Positions 1 through 6,264 of a stretch of DNA of 7,579 bases are shown in pieces. Source of the DNA: DATDOY01 sp035293045 (GTDB lineage Bacteria; Actinomycetota; Acidimicrobiia; IMCC26256; JACPCJ01); assembly GCA_035293045.1 (NCBI GenBank), contig DATDOY010000240.1:1-7579 (forward strand), in the 5' to 3' direction. The first letter of the stretch is position 1; each line of letters starts with the position of its first letter. The notes beneath the pieces were generated by a model. It saw only the letters and a program-made list of their open reading frames with translations. It was not told where the DNA came from and ran no database searches. The translations under genes and the position numbers were made by a program.

Positions 1-410
1 TGGCGGGCCTCGTCGCGCAACTGGGTGACCGACTTGGTCCTCGCGGTCTCCAGCAACCCTTCCAACGCGTCGGGATCGGCCTTGGCCCCCTTGGCCACCG
101 CGTTGGCCTGGTCTCCCGAGAGCGCTCCCGAGCGCAGCGCCTCCTCGAACTCGGGCTGGTCGGCGGCGGTGCGCGAGGCGGCCACGCTCTGGGCGGCCTC
201 GCCCTCGGTGATGCCGGCCGAGCGGGCCAAGGCCTTGGCGTCGGCGATCAGGCGGGCCAGGAGGGTGCGACCCGACGCACAGAGCTTTTCGCCCCGCGAG
301 AACGCCTTGACGAACGCCTCGGCATCGGAGGCTGACAACAGATCGGGCGAGAGGTCACAGAGGACCTTCTCGAGCCCGTTCACGTGTTCTTCGAGCACCG
401 CCAACGACAT
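1..410 (-). CDS. DUF222/13E12-repeat family protein, probable HNH endonuclease (5' part only)
   Basis: The reading frame is open from the ATG at 408-410 to the window edge, giving 136 codons of the N-terminal part. The text is typical of the actinobacterial DUF222 (13E12 repeat) family: a helical start (MSLAVLEEHVNGLEKVL), an Ala-rich helix around residues 50-84, and the family-like stretch LRSGALSGDQANAVAKGA at residues 92-109. Members of this family usually end in an HNH nuclease motif. That part would lie outside the window, so nuclease activity is inferred from the family and not seen. No good Shine-Dalgarno precedes the ATG, but upstream GTG and TTG codons are out of frame, so this start is the only convenient one. 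A strong promoter with a LexA-type operator lies about 50-80 bp upstream, which suggests SOS control. Almost all third codon positions are G or C, supporting coding on this strand. The plus-strand frame over the same bases is a shadow. Confidence 0.82.
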   Translation of the reverse strand, partial: MSLAVLEEHVNGLEKVLCDLSPDLLSASDAEAFVKAFSRGEKLCASGRTLLARLIADAKALARSAGITEGEAAQSVAASRTAADQPEFEEALRSGALSGDQANAVAKGAKADPDALEGLLETARTKSVTQLRDEAR

Positions 411-458
411 GACCGACCCACTTGCTCAACCACCACTTGGACCGGGGAAGTCGACCCC

Positions 459-488
459 TTGAATATACGAACATCAGTTCGCTATGTC
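459..488 (+). promoter_or_regulatory. Possible divergent promoter for the cupin gene
   Basis: On the plus strand, TTGAAT (459-464) and TATGTC (483-488) are separated by 18 bp, a weaker sigma-70-like pair facing the cupin gene. It straddles the same LexA-type palindrome. The -10 match is poor, so this is tentative. If real, the leader would be about 70 nt. Confidence 0.35.
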
Positions 489-490
489 AA
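462..490 (-). promoter_or_regulatory. Sigma-70-type promoter for the DUF222 gene
   Basis: Read on the minus strand, a perfect -35 TTGACA (485-490) is followed by a 17-bp spacer and a -10 TATATT (462-467, five of six consensus bases). This is an unusually strong match in such GC-rich DNA. Transcription would start near 454-456, giving a leader of about 45 nt before the ATG at 410. Confidence 0.75.
468..481. promoter_or_regulatory. LexA-type SOS box (CGAAC-ATCA-GTTCG)
   Basis: The 14-bp palindrome CGAACATCAGTTCG matches the Gram-positive/actinobacterial LexA operator core, CGAAC-N4-GTTCG. The outermost T/A pair of the full mycobacterial form is absent, since the flanks here are A and C. It fills the promoter spacer directly next to the -10 of the DUF222 gene, so bound LexA would block RNA polymerase. 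Mycobacterial 13E12-family genes have been reported as LexA-regulated, which fits this placement. LexA itself is not in the window. Confidence 0.72.
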
Positions 491-502
491 GGGATGCGAG
501 CA

Positions 503-521
503 GAAATTTCAGGGGAATTTC
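503..521. repeat. Short inverted repeat in the cupin leader
   Basis: GAAATT and AATTTC form a perfect 6-bp inverted repeat around a 7-nt loop (TCAGGGG). It lies between the possible plus-strand promoter and the cupin start. It could be an operator or a leader hairpin, and no known motif is recognised. Confidence 0.35.
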
Positions 522-566
522 TCGAGCAGCGCGAGATCGCAATCAGGGGAGTTCCGCAAGGGGATA

Positions 567-911
567 ATGCGGTCCATGCGGCTTGTGAAATTCGACCCCG
601 AAAGCGGGCGCGTGGTGGACCGCTACGGGTCGAACGGGGCGCGCTACACCTCGGTCGTAACCCTTGGGATCGAAGGCGTGGTGGGTGCCATGCACCTCGG
701 TCCGCGAGGTCGCGTGGGCCGCCACCCCGCGCCCTGCCCACAGTTGTTCCTCGTCGTCTCCGGGTCCGGGTGGGTCAGCGGTCGCGGCGACGCACAGGTC
801 CCGATCGGGGTAGGAGAAGGCGTGGTCTGGGAGGCCGGCGAGGAACACGAGTCGGGCACCGTCGACGGCCTGACGGCGATCATCATCGAGGCAACGTCAA
901 TCGTCCTCTAG
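567..911 (+). CDS. Small cupin-domain protein
   Basis: A 114-residue single-domain cupin. Motif 1 appears as a glycine-rich turn followed by H53 and the core strand QLFLVVSGSGWV (residues 59-70). Motif 2 is seen as VGEGVVWEAGEEHES (residues 82-96) with H94. The usual HxH...E pattern of motif 1 is degenerate: the second His is replaced by Ala55 and the Glu position appears as Gln59, so metal binding is uncertain and enzymatic activity should not be assumed. The ATG at 567 is chosen because AAGG (558-561) sits 5 nt upstream. The ATG at 576 (MRLVKFDPESG) is the alternative but is 14 nt from that site. The frame could extend upstream to 384, but this would run through the divergent promoter and is unlikely. 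The gene diverges from the DUF222 gene and converges with the MBL gene. Its substrate is unknown. Confidence 0.78.
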   Translation: MRSMRLVKFDPESGRVVDRYGSNGARYTSVVTLGIEGVVGAMHLGPRGRVGRHPAPCPQLFLVVSGSGWVSGRGDAQVPIGVGEGVVWEAGEEHESGTVDGLTAIIIEATSIVL

Positions 912-990
912 GCCCCTGTGCACGGCGCACGTCCCACGTCCCACGAGCGCACGTCGCGCTCAGGGCGGTGGCAGCGGAGAGGCCGGACGA

Positions 991-1710
991 CTACAGACTC
1001 TCCCGGCCGGGCTTCAGCTTCTTGGCCAGGAACGCCTTGATCCTCGCCTTGGCGTTCTCGCGGATCTCGCGGCCGTGGGTGAAGGCGGCCACCTCGTAGT
1101 CGACGTCGCCAAGACGCAGCGCCGTCTCGCGCGACATCGGGATGTCGGCGCAAAAGAACCGCGGAGAAAAGGCGATCCCCCGCCAGTTGAAGAGCGCGTC
1201 GCCGGTGATGAGGGTCCCGGACGACTCGTGCAGGAACGACACATGACCCGGCGTGTGTCCCGGCGTGTGGACCACCCGGAGGCCGCCGCCCACGTCGAGC
1301 ACGTCGTTGTCGCGGAAGTGCTCGTCGACGGCGTGGGCCTCGAAGCGGCCGGACGGCAACAGTGAGAACACCCGAGCGCCAAACGATCGCCGGTCGCTCG
1401 GCGGCGATTCGCCCTTCTCGACGAACAGCGCGTCGTGCTCGTGCACATGCAGCTGCGCGCCGGTCGTCCGACACATGTGCGCCATCCCGCCGGCGTGATC
1501 GTTGTGGGCGTGCGTCAACAGGATGCGGGTCACGTCGGCCGGGCCCTTGCCGAGCGAGGCGATGGCGGCGAGCAGCTTCTTCGGCGCCCGCTTCACCCCC
1601 GTGTCGACGAGCGTCAGCTCCCCCGAGGCCTCGACGAAGAGGAACGAGTTGATGGCGTTCCCCATCGTGGGAATCCGGTAGATCGACGGGGCGAGCTCCA
1701 AGAGGGCCAT
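991..1710 (-). CDS. Metallo-beta-lactamase-fold hydrolase
   Basis: A complete 239-residue MBL-fold protein with all expected metal ligands: THAHNDHAGG with H67, H69, D71 and H72; HTPGHTPGH with H152; GD at 170-171 with D171; and a late H212 in FTHG. The early VDTG (residues 35-38) is the usual strand-turn of the fold. A dinuclear metal centre, most often zinc, and hydrolysis of an ester, thioester or lactam-like bond follow from the family. The substrate cannot be read from sequence; glyoxalase II-like and lactonase-like enzymes share these motifs. There is no signal peptide, so it should be cytosolic. The ATG is only 12 nt after the MFS stop and lacks a Shine-Dalgarno, which suggests translational coupling in an MFS-MBL operon. 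It converges with the cupin gene, with 79 nt between their ends. Confidence 0.9.
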   Translation of the reverse strand: MALLELAPSIYRIPTMGNAINSFLFVEASGELTLVDTGVKRAPKKLLAAIASLGKGPADVTRILLTHAHNDHAGGMAHMCRTTGAQLHVHEHDALFVEKGESPPSDRRSFGARVFSLLPSGRFEAHAVDEHFRDNDVLDVGGGLRVVHTPGHTPGHVSFLHESSGTLITGDALFNWRGIAFSPRFFCADIPMSRETALRLGDVDYEVAAFTHGREIRENAKARIKAFLAKKLKPGRESL

Positions 1711-1722
1711 GAGGGACGAACG

Positions 1723-3000
1723 CTACCCGGGGGACGGAGGCGGGGCAGGACCTCGAGACGCGGGCGGCAGCGCGTCCGGCGCGGGCGCGTCCGGCGCCGG
1801 ATGGACGAAGCGGTGTGCGGCGCGCACGGCCCCCACATAGGAAAGGCCAAAGAACGCCAGGGTCACCGACATCAAGAAGAGCCCGAGCCGTTCCGGGAGG
1901 ACGATCGCCACGGGAAGCAGGCCCCCGCCGACCCAGACCAGTTGGAAGCGCGTCTCGAAGCGCGCGAAGGCGCGACTGCGGTCGGCGTCGGGCGCGTCGC
2001 GCTGCACGATGCTCTCGAACGCCAACTTGCCCGCGGCGGCCCCGGCTCCGACGCTGAGGGCCGCCAACGCGAGCAGCGGTCGCGTGGGGTTGCGCGCGGC
2101 GAACAGGCTGAGGATCGCCGGCGTCATCACCGAGGTAGCGAGGATCCACTCCTCGCGCAGCCGAAGGCGCGCCATGGGCGCGGCGAGCGCTCCGATCAGC
2201 CCCCCGATCGCGCTGGCGGCGATCACCAGGCCGAACACCCACGCCGGCTCTCCCGAACGCTTCAACGCGAAGGCCAGGAAGAACGTCAGGAACCCAACGG
2301 CGGCGCGCAGCGCGGCCATGGCGGTCGCCGACAACAGCACCGTCGCGGCCCGAAGCTCCGCCCGAGCCAGATCGGTCTTCTCCGGCGGGCGCGCCGTCCC
2401 GCGGGGCAGCCGCAGCGCCACCACCGCCGCCGCCGCGTACATAAGCGCCGCCATCCGCAGGGACCACTCGCCGCCGACGAGATGCAACAGCGCGGCCCCG
2501 GGCAGCCCGCCGACAAAACTCCCGAACACGGCGAGCAACGCGAGACGGGAGTTGGCGGCCACCAGCGCGTCGTCCCCTTCCACGACCGACGGGACGATCG
2601 AACTCTTGGCGACCGAGTACCCCTTCGACAGCACCAGCACCCCGAACGCCTCGGGATAGAGCGCCAGGCTGTGGCGATGCCGGGCCATCATCAGGGCGAG
2701 GACGGCCCGCGCCGCGCAGGTGACCACGACGAAGATCCGCCGCCCGCTCTTGGACCGGTCCATGAGCGGGCCGAGGACCGGCGCCACGACGGCAAACGGG
2801 GCCATCGTCAACACGAGGAACAGCGCCACGCGGGGCCGGGCCGACGCCGGCGACACCGTGAAGAACAGCGTCCCCGCCAGGGCGACCGTCAAGAACGCTT
2901 CGGCGGCCGTCGAGATCACGTGCGTGAATGCCAGCGGGGCGAACGGTCGCGGCGGCAGCGGACGGTGCCGGGGCGCGTGGGCGGGTCTCACGTCGGGCAT
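1723..3000 (-). CDS. MFS (major facilitator superfamily) transporter
   Basis: A 425-residue multi-pass membrane protein with about 10-12 hydrophobic helices. A motif A-like loop, GPLMDRSKSGRR (residues 77-88), follows the second helix and is typical of MFS carriers. The second half contains long hydrophobic stretches such as AVGFLTFFLAFAL and VFGLVIAASAIGGLIGAL. The C-terminal tail is rich in Pro and Ala, probably disordered and cytosolic. The start at 2998-3000 (MPDVRPAH) is chosen because it begins just before the first helix. The open frame continues upstream to 3483, but that would overlap the peptidase gene and lacks membrane-protein character. No clear ribosome site precedes the ATG. 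The substrate is unknown; family context suggests export of a small molecule. It is followed after 12 nt by the MBL hydrolase and probably forms an operon with it. Confidence 0.88.
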   Translation of the reverse strand: MPDVRPAHAPRHRPLPPRPFAPLAFTHVISTAAEAFLTVALAGTLFFTVSPASARPRVALFLVLTMAPFAVVAPVLGPLMDRSKSGRRIFVVVTCAARAVLALMMARHRHSLALYPEAFGVLVLSKGYSVAKSSIVPSVVEGDDALVAANSRLALLAVFGSFVGGLPGAALLHLVGGEWSLRMAALMYAAAAVVALRLPRGTARPPEKTDLARAELRAATVLLSATAMAALRAAVGFLTFFLAFALKRSGEPAWVFGLVIAASAIGGLIGALAAPMARLRLREEWILATSVMTPAILSLFAARNPTRPLLALAALSVGAGAAAGKLAFESIVQRDAPDADRSRAFARFETRFQLVWVGGGLLPVAIVLPERLGLFLMSVTLAFFGLSYVGAVRAAHRFVHPAPDAPAPDALPPASRGPAPPPSPG

Positions 3001-3037
3001 GCCGGGGCCATCGTACGAAAGCCGCCTTCCACCCCTG

Positions 3038-3086
3038 GTTCTTGGATGGGAATTGGCTCGTCCCGAGCCAATTCCCATCCAAGAAC
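3038..3086. repeat. Perfect 23-bp inverted repeat with 3-nt loop, possible terminator
   Basis: The left arm 3038-3060 begins GTTCTTGGATGGG and is exactly complementary to the right arm 3064-3086, with loop TCC at 3061-3063. It starts 5 nt after the stop codon of the S8 peptidase on the minus strand and ends 37 nt before the MFS start. There is no T-tract after the stem in either direction, so it is not a classical intrinsic terminator. It could be a U-less actinobacterial terminator, an mRNA 3'-end stabiliser, or a REP/MITE-like repeat. The AATT core is AT-rich compared with its surroundings. Confidence 0.85.
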
Positions 3087-3091
3087 GAGGG

Positions 3092-4462
3092 CTACGACCG
3101 CACGGTGGCGGAGCGGCGGCGCCACCAGGCGCGGCCCACCGCCGCGAGCAACGCCAGGGCGGCCACCCCGGGGAGAGCGAGGCTCGCACCCCCGCTGTCG
3201 TCGCGGCCGCCACCGCCGCTGGCCGCCTCGAGCGACGGCGGCTGCGCACCCGTCGCCGGGTCCACCGGCGCCGGAGAAACCGGGGAAGACGCGGGGCTGT
3301 CCGAGGTGGGCCGCGGCGCGGCGCCGGCCCCGCTCGCCGAGCGACCGGCGTTCGATCCCAACACCTGTGCAGTCCCCCCGGCCACGGACTCAGCCTCGGC
3401 CGGTAGGTCCGGAAGGGTCGGCGGGCCCGGCGGCGGAGCGGACGGACCCCCGACGGCCGCCGCGGCGTCGAGGCGTCCCGCACCGAACACGGGGTCGTAG
3501 CCGGGCGCGCCGAGGTCGACCGCCGTGTCGAGCAGCCGGTCGACCACCTGCTGGGGCGACAGACCCTTGGCGAGAAGCAGCGCGGCAGCGCCGCTCACGT
3601 GGGGCGCCGCCATCGACGTTCCCGAGAGGTAGCGATACACGTCGCTGCGGTTCGGATCCCACCACGCGGACACGATCTTGCCCGCGTCGGCCGCACCGTC
3701 ACCCCCGGGCGCGGCGAGCGCCCACTCGGCCCCCGTCACGTTGCTTGCGTAGCTGGCCTGGTTGTCGTTGTTGTCGGTGGCGGTGACGACGAGCGCGTCG
3801 ACCCCGTGGTACCCGGTGGGGAACAGCGCGTCGTTCCCTGCTGCGACGATCGGAATCACCCCCGCATCCCACGCGTCGTTGATGGCCTCGGCGAGCGGAC
3901 TCGAGAGCAAGTTCAAGATGGCGATGTCGCCGCCGAGCGAGAGGTTGACGACCTTGGCGCCATGGTCGACCGCCCATCGGATCCCGGCCCGTACGTCGCC
4001 CGACGAGCCTGAGGACGCGCCTCCCTCGGACGACAGCACCTTCACCGACACGATCCGCGCGTCGGGCGCAACCCCCGCGACGCCTTTGCCGTTGCGGGTC
4101 GCAGCGGCCGCGATGCCCGCGACGTGGGTTCCGTGTCCGCCGTCGTCGCCCCCCGAGCCCGTGCATCGCGACGGATCGTCGTCGGCCCCGACGCAACTGA
4201 TGTGGGTGTCGATCTTCCCGGCGAGATCCTCGTGGTCGAGGTCGACTCCCGTGTCGATGATGGCGATGGTGACGCCCGCTCCGGTCGAGCCCTGCCAGGC
4301 CGCCGGCGCTCCGATCTTGGTCAGTGCCCACTGCGAGCCTTCGAGCGGGTCGGCCTCGCCGGGTGCGGGGAGCGCGGCACGCTCGCCTCCGCCGACTGCG
4401 ATGGCGCAGACGGCAACGAGGAGGGCCAGGAGGCGTCGCTGCATATGCGGGTTCTTCGCCAT
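3092..4462 (-). CDS. S8 family serine peptidase (subtilisin-like), membrane-anchored
   Basis: A 456-residue secreted subtilase with the complete catalytic set: D70 in AIIDTGVD, H110 in GHGTHVAG, oxyanion N210 in AAGND, and S283 in SGTSMAAPH. A signal peptide is seen at residues 7-30 (MQRRLLALLVAVCAIAVGG). The catalytic domain spans about 40-338 and is followed by a Pro/Ser/Ala-rich linker (about 340-420), a hydrophobic helix (about 428-443) and a basic tail (RAWWRRR). The order signal peptide, protease, proline-rich linker and C-terminal helix resembles mycosins of type VII secretion, but no ESX gene is in the window, so that role is not claimed. The start at 4462 is preceded by AAGGAG with a rather long 12-nt gap; the next ATG (residue 7) lies even further away. 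The open frame upstream to 5752 is an artefact antisense to the divergent gene. No long pro-peptide is evident, since mature-type sequence begins soon after the signal. Confidence 0.92.
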   Translation of the reverse strand: MAKNPHMQRRLLALLVAVCAIAVGGGERAALPAPGEADPLEGSQWALTKIGAPAAWQGSTGAGVTIAIIDTGVDLDHEDLAGKIDTHISCVGADDDPSRCTGSGGDDGGHGTHVAGIAAAATRNGKGVAGVAPDARIVSVKVLSSEGGASSGSSGDVRAGIRWAVDHGAKVVNLSLGGDIAILNLLSSPLAEAINDAWDAGVIPIVAAGNDALFPTGYHGVDALVVTATDNNDNQASYASNVTGAEWALAAPGGDGAADAGKIVSAWWDPNRSDVYRYLSGTSMAAPHVSGAAALLLAKGLSPQQVVDRLLDTAVDLGAPGYDPVFGAGRLDAAAAVGGPSAPPPGPPTLPDLPAEAESVAGGTAQVLGSNAGRSASGAGAAPRPTSDSPASSPVSPAPVDPATGAQPPSLEAASGGGGRDDSGGASLALPGVAALALLAAVGRAWWRRRSATVRS

Positions 4463-4543
4463 CGCGCCGGGGTACTCCTTCGCCGCGAATCGGACCCCCA
4501 CGGTACCCCTGTCCCGTTCCCACCATTCGCGCCCTTGCGCATC
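4463..4543. promoter_or_regulatory. Divergent intergenic promoter region
   Basis: This 81-nt gap separates the start of the S8 peptidase (minus) from the start of the bitopic pilin-like gene (plus), so it must hold signals for both. An AAGGAG ribosome site for the peptidase is visible on the minus strand. I see no convincing -35/-10 pair for either direction. Confidence 0.4.
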
Positions 4544-5947
4544 GTGGACGTGCTCAAGACCGGAACCAGCGAGGCCGACAACCCCGAGGTGAGCCTCTTC
4601 GACTCCCTGTACGGGGAGCAGTCCGGCGAGCCTGACGCGCCCGCCACGGCGCCCGACCATCCACCCAGCGCGGACGCCAACGCCGCGTCGCTCGGCGGCC
4701 TGGCCGTGGACGCGCCGCCGATCGAGATCGCCCCGATCACGATCGCACCCGACGCCGCTCGCTTGGACATGGATGCGCCTGTTTCCTCCGGGATCGCTTC
4801 GCCCGGGGTCGCTTCCCCGGGGATCGACCCGACCCGGCCCGCACCGATCGCCTTCGAGGCCCCTGCGATGAGCCTTCAGGATTTCGCCACCGAGGTCTTC
4901 GGCACGCGGGGCGAGATGGTCTCGGCTCCCGCCGAAGCATCCGCGTTCGCGGCGGCTTCGGCCACGGGCGAACCGGGCACCGACGTGATTGAGTCGTCGT
5001 TCGCCGCGGTGTCGTCGGCCCCAATCGGGTTCGATGCACCAGACGCGCTCGGCGCGCCGCTCGACCCGGTGGACGCCGGCCCCCCTCCGGCCCCTTCGGC
5101 CTTCGCGGTCGCGTCCACCGTCGCCGACTCCGTGGCCGACACGAGTCCGATCACCACCGACAGCTCCCCGTTTTCGCCGGACGCCGTTGCCCCAGACCCC
5201 GTGTCCCCCGGCCTGGTGCCCCCAGGAAACGACGGAGGCATCATCGAGGACGGCACCATCGACGACGCCATCGTCCTCGAGGGCATGACCGGGATCGGCG
5301 ACGACCTCCTTCCGACCCGCAAGCCCAAGCGCGGCCTCCCCGTGACCACTCGTGGCGCCCCCAGCACCGAAGACGCCCCGACCGTGTCCGGCGGACTCGC
5401 CCCGCGGGCCAAGATGGCCGGTCTCGTGGTCCTCGCGCTGGCGTCGGGGTTCTTCGGGTATCGCACGTTTGCCCCGGACGGGTCCGGTGGATCCGACGGA
5501 GGCGCCCAGGCGGCCAGCCTCGCGGGGCCGCCGTCGGCACCCCAGCCTGACGCCGCGGCCACCTCCGGCCTCGGCGCGCCGCTCGGCGCCATCGAGCCCA
5601 CCGAACTCGCCGCCGCCGAGGTCGCACTCCGCGCCGTCGGCCTCGAAGCGCAGACCTACTTCGCCGAGACCGGGACGTACGCGCTCGACGCCGCGGCGTG
5701 GGACCAGGTCATCGACGCGCCGGTCGTCGCACCCGGTTCGCCGGTCGCGCAAGGCGCGTTCTCGGTCGTGTCCGACCAGGACGCGGCCTGCTTCCAGACG
5801 GCGACGGCAGGTGGGGCGTCGGTGGCCATCGGCGTCACCGGCCAGGGCTTGACCTTCGCCAGCGACGCCGCAGGGGCGTCGATCTGCAGCGCCGACGCGT
5901 CGGTGCTCGCCGGGTGGGCGCCCTCGCTCGCCCCCTCCGCCGGCTGA
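4544..5947 (+). CDS. Bitopic membrane protein with disordered N-terminal region and pilin-like C-terminal domain
   Basis: A protein of about 467 residues. Residues 1-285 are acidic and rich in Pro, Ala, Ser and Asp, without cysteine, and probably disordered. A basic patch (RKPKRG) and APRAK precede the single transmembrane helix at about 291-309 (MAGLVVLALASGFFGYRTF), predicting cytosol inside and C-terminus outside. After a Gly/Pro/Ser linker, residues 354-455 look like the globular part of a type IV pilin: a helix with VGLEAQTYFAETGTYALD, then strands with CFQTA and, later, SICSA, the two cysteines likely forming the pilin-type C-terminal disulfide. There is no prepilin peptidase site or pilin N-terminal helix, so it is not an ordinary pilin. 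The start is uncertain: GTG 4544 is chosen because GC-rich third positions begin there; TTG 4535, GTG 4550 and ATG 4769 are alternatives, and no ribosome site is clear. It diverges from the S8 peptidase. Function unknown. Confidence 0.75.
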   Translation: MDVLKTGTSEADNPEVSLFDSLYGEQSGEPDAPATAPDHPPSADANAASLGGLAVDAPPIEIAPITIAPDAARLDMDAPVSSGIASPGVASPGIDPTRPAPIAFEAPAMSLQDFATEVFGTRGEMVSAPAEASAFAAASATGEPGTDVIESSFAAVSSAPIGFDAPDALGAPLDPVDAGPPPAPSAFAVASTVADSVADTSPITTDSSPFSPDAVAPDPVSPGLVPPGNDGGIIEDGTIDDAIVLEGMTGIGDDLLPTRKPKRGLPVTTRGAPSTEDAPTVSGGLAPRAKMAGLVVLALASGFFGYRTFAPDGSGGSDGGAQAASLAGPPSAPQPDAAATSGLGAPLGAIEPTELAAAEVALRAVGLEAQTYFAETGTYALDAAAWDQVIDAPVVAPGSPVAQGAFSVVSDQDAACFQTATAGGASVAIGVTGQGLTFASDAAGASICSADASVLAGWAPSLAPSAG

Positions 5948-6000
5948 CGCCGGCCCCGTCTTCCGCCTCTCGCGATCCGGCCCTCGGCATCGCCTTTGAC

Positions 6001-6025
6001 CGCGCGCTTCTTCGCGCGTTTCTCT
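6001..6025 (+). terminator. Probable intrinsic terminator of the bitopic pilin-like gene
   Basis: The stem CGCGCG (6001-6006) pairs with CGCGCG (6013-6018) around the loop CTTCTT, followed by the pyrimidine-rich run TTTCTCT. It lies 53 nt after the stop codon of the plus-strand gene. The stem is short but entirely G-C. Confidence 0.5.
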
Positions 6026-6045
6026 GCGAGTTCTCCGCGGCAGGT

Positions 6046-6101
6046 ATGCACCGCTCGTCGCGTGTGCCCCGATAGGGTTCGCGGGTCAGTGGGCGGTGCA
6101 T
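6046..6101 (+). repeat. 9-bp stem enclosing a 38-nt loop
   Basis: ATGCACCGC (6046-6054) and GCGGTGCAT (6093-6101) are perfectly complementary. The loop holds a small inner hairpin (CCC-CGATA-GGG). It might be a leader RNA element or an operator pair; it matches no riboswitch class I recognise. Confidence 0.35.
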
Positions 6102-6264
6102 CGGACTCCGGGCGGAGTTTGAGCAAAACGGACGTAGCTTTCGCCGCGCGATGCGGCCGCCCGATTTTCGGCAGGAGGTCACGGCGCGCCCGGAGAATCC
6201 CATCGAGCCAAGCCCCATCGGGGCGAAGTTCGGTGGGCTCGCCCGCCGAGACCACCCACACAAT

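Noticed and set aside
25..462. A 145-residue plus-strand open frame at the left edge
   Set aside because: Antisense shadow of the DUF222 gene, whose minus-strand product has recognisable family text.
976..1003. GGAGAG/CTCTCC inverted repeat at the convergent ends of the cupin and MBL genes
   Set aside because: Only 6 bp with a 16-nt loop and no T-tract on either side; too weak to call a terminator.
908..3082. A 724-residue open frame on the minus strand over the MFS and MBL genes
   Set aside because: Out of frame with both real genes and extremely Arg-rich; its start falls inside the palindrome at 3038-3086.
1435..3786. A 783-residue open frame on the plus strand
   Set aside because: Its product is Arg/Gly/His-rich nonsense text antisense to clear MBL, MFS and S8 genes; long stop-free antisense frames are expected in very GC-rich DNA.
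4463..5752. A possible N-terminal extension of the S8 peptidase by 430 residues
   Set aside because: The extension is antisense to the pilin-like gene and lacks protein-like composition, and a proper signal peptide begins at 4462.
6046..6101. tRNA or known riboswitch in the structured gap
   Set aside because: No cloverleaf with acceptor and T-arm can be built, and no class-defining motif (cyclic-di-GMP, cyclic-di-AMP, cobalamin, TPP) is seen.
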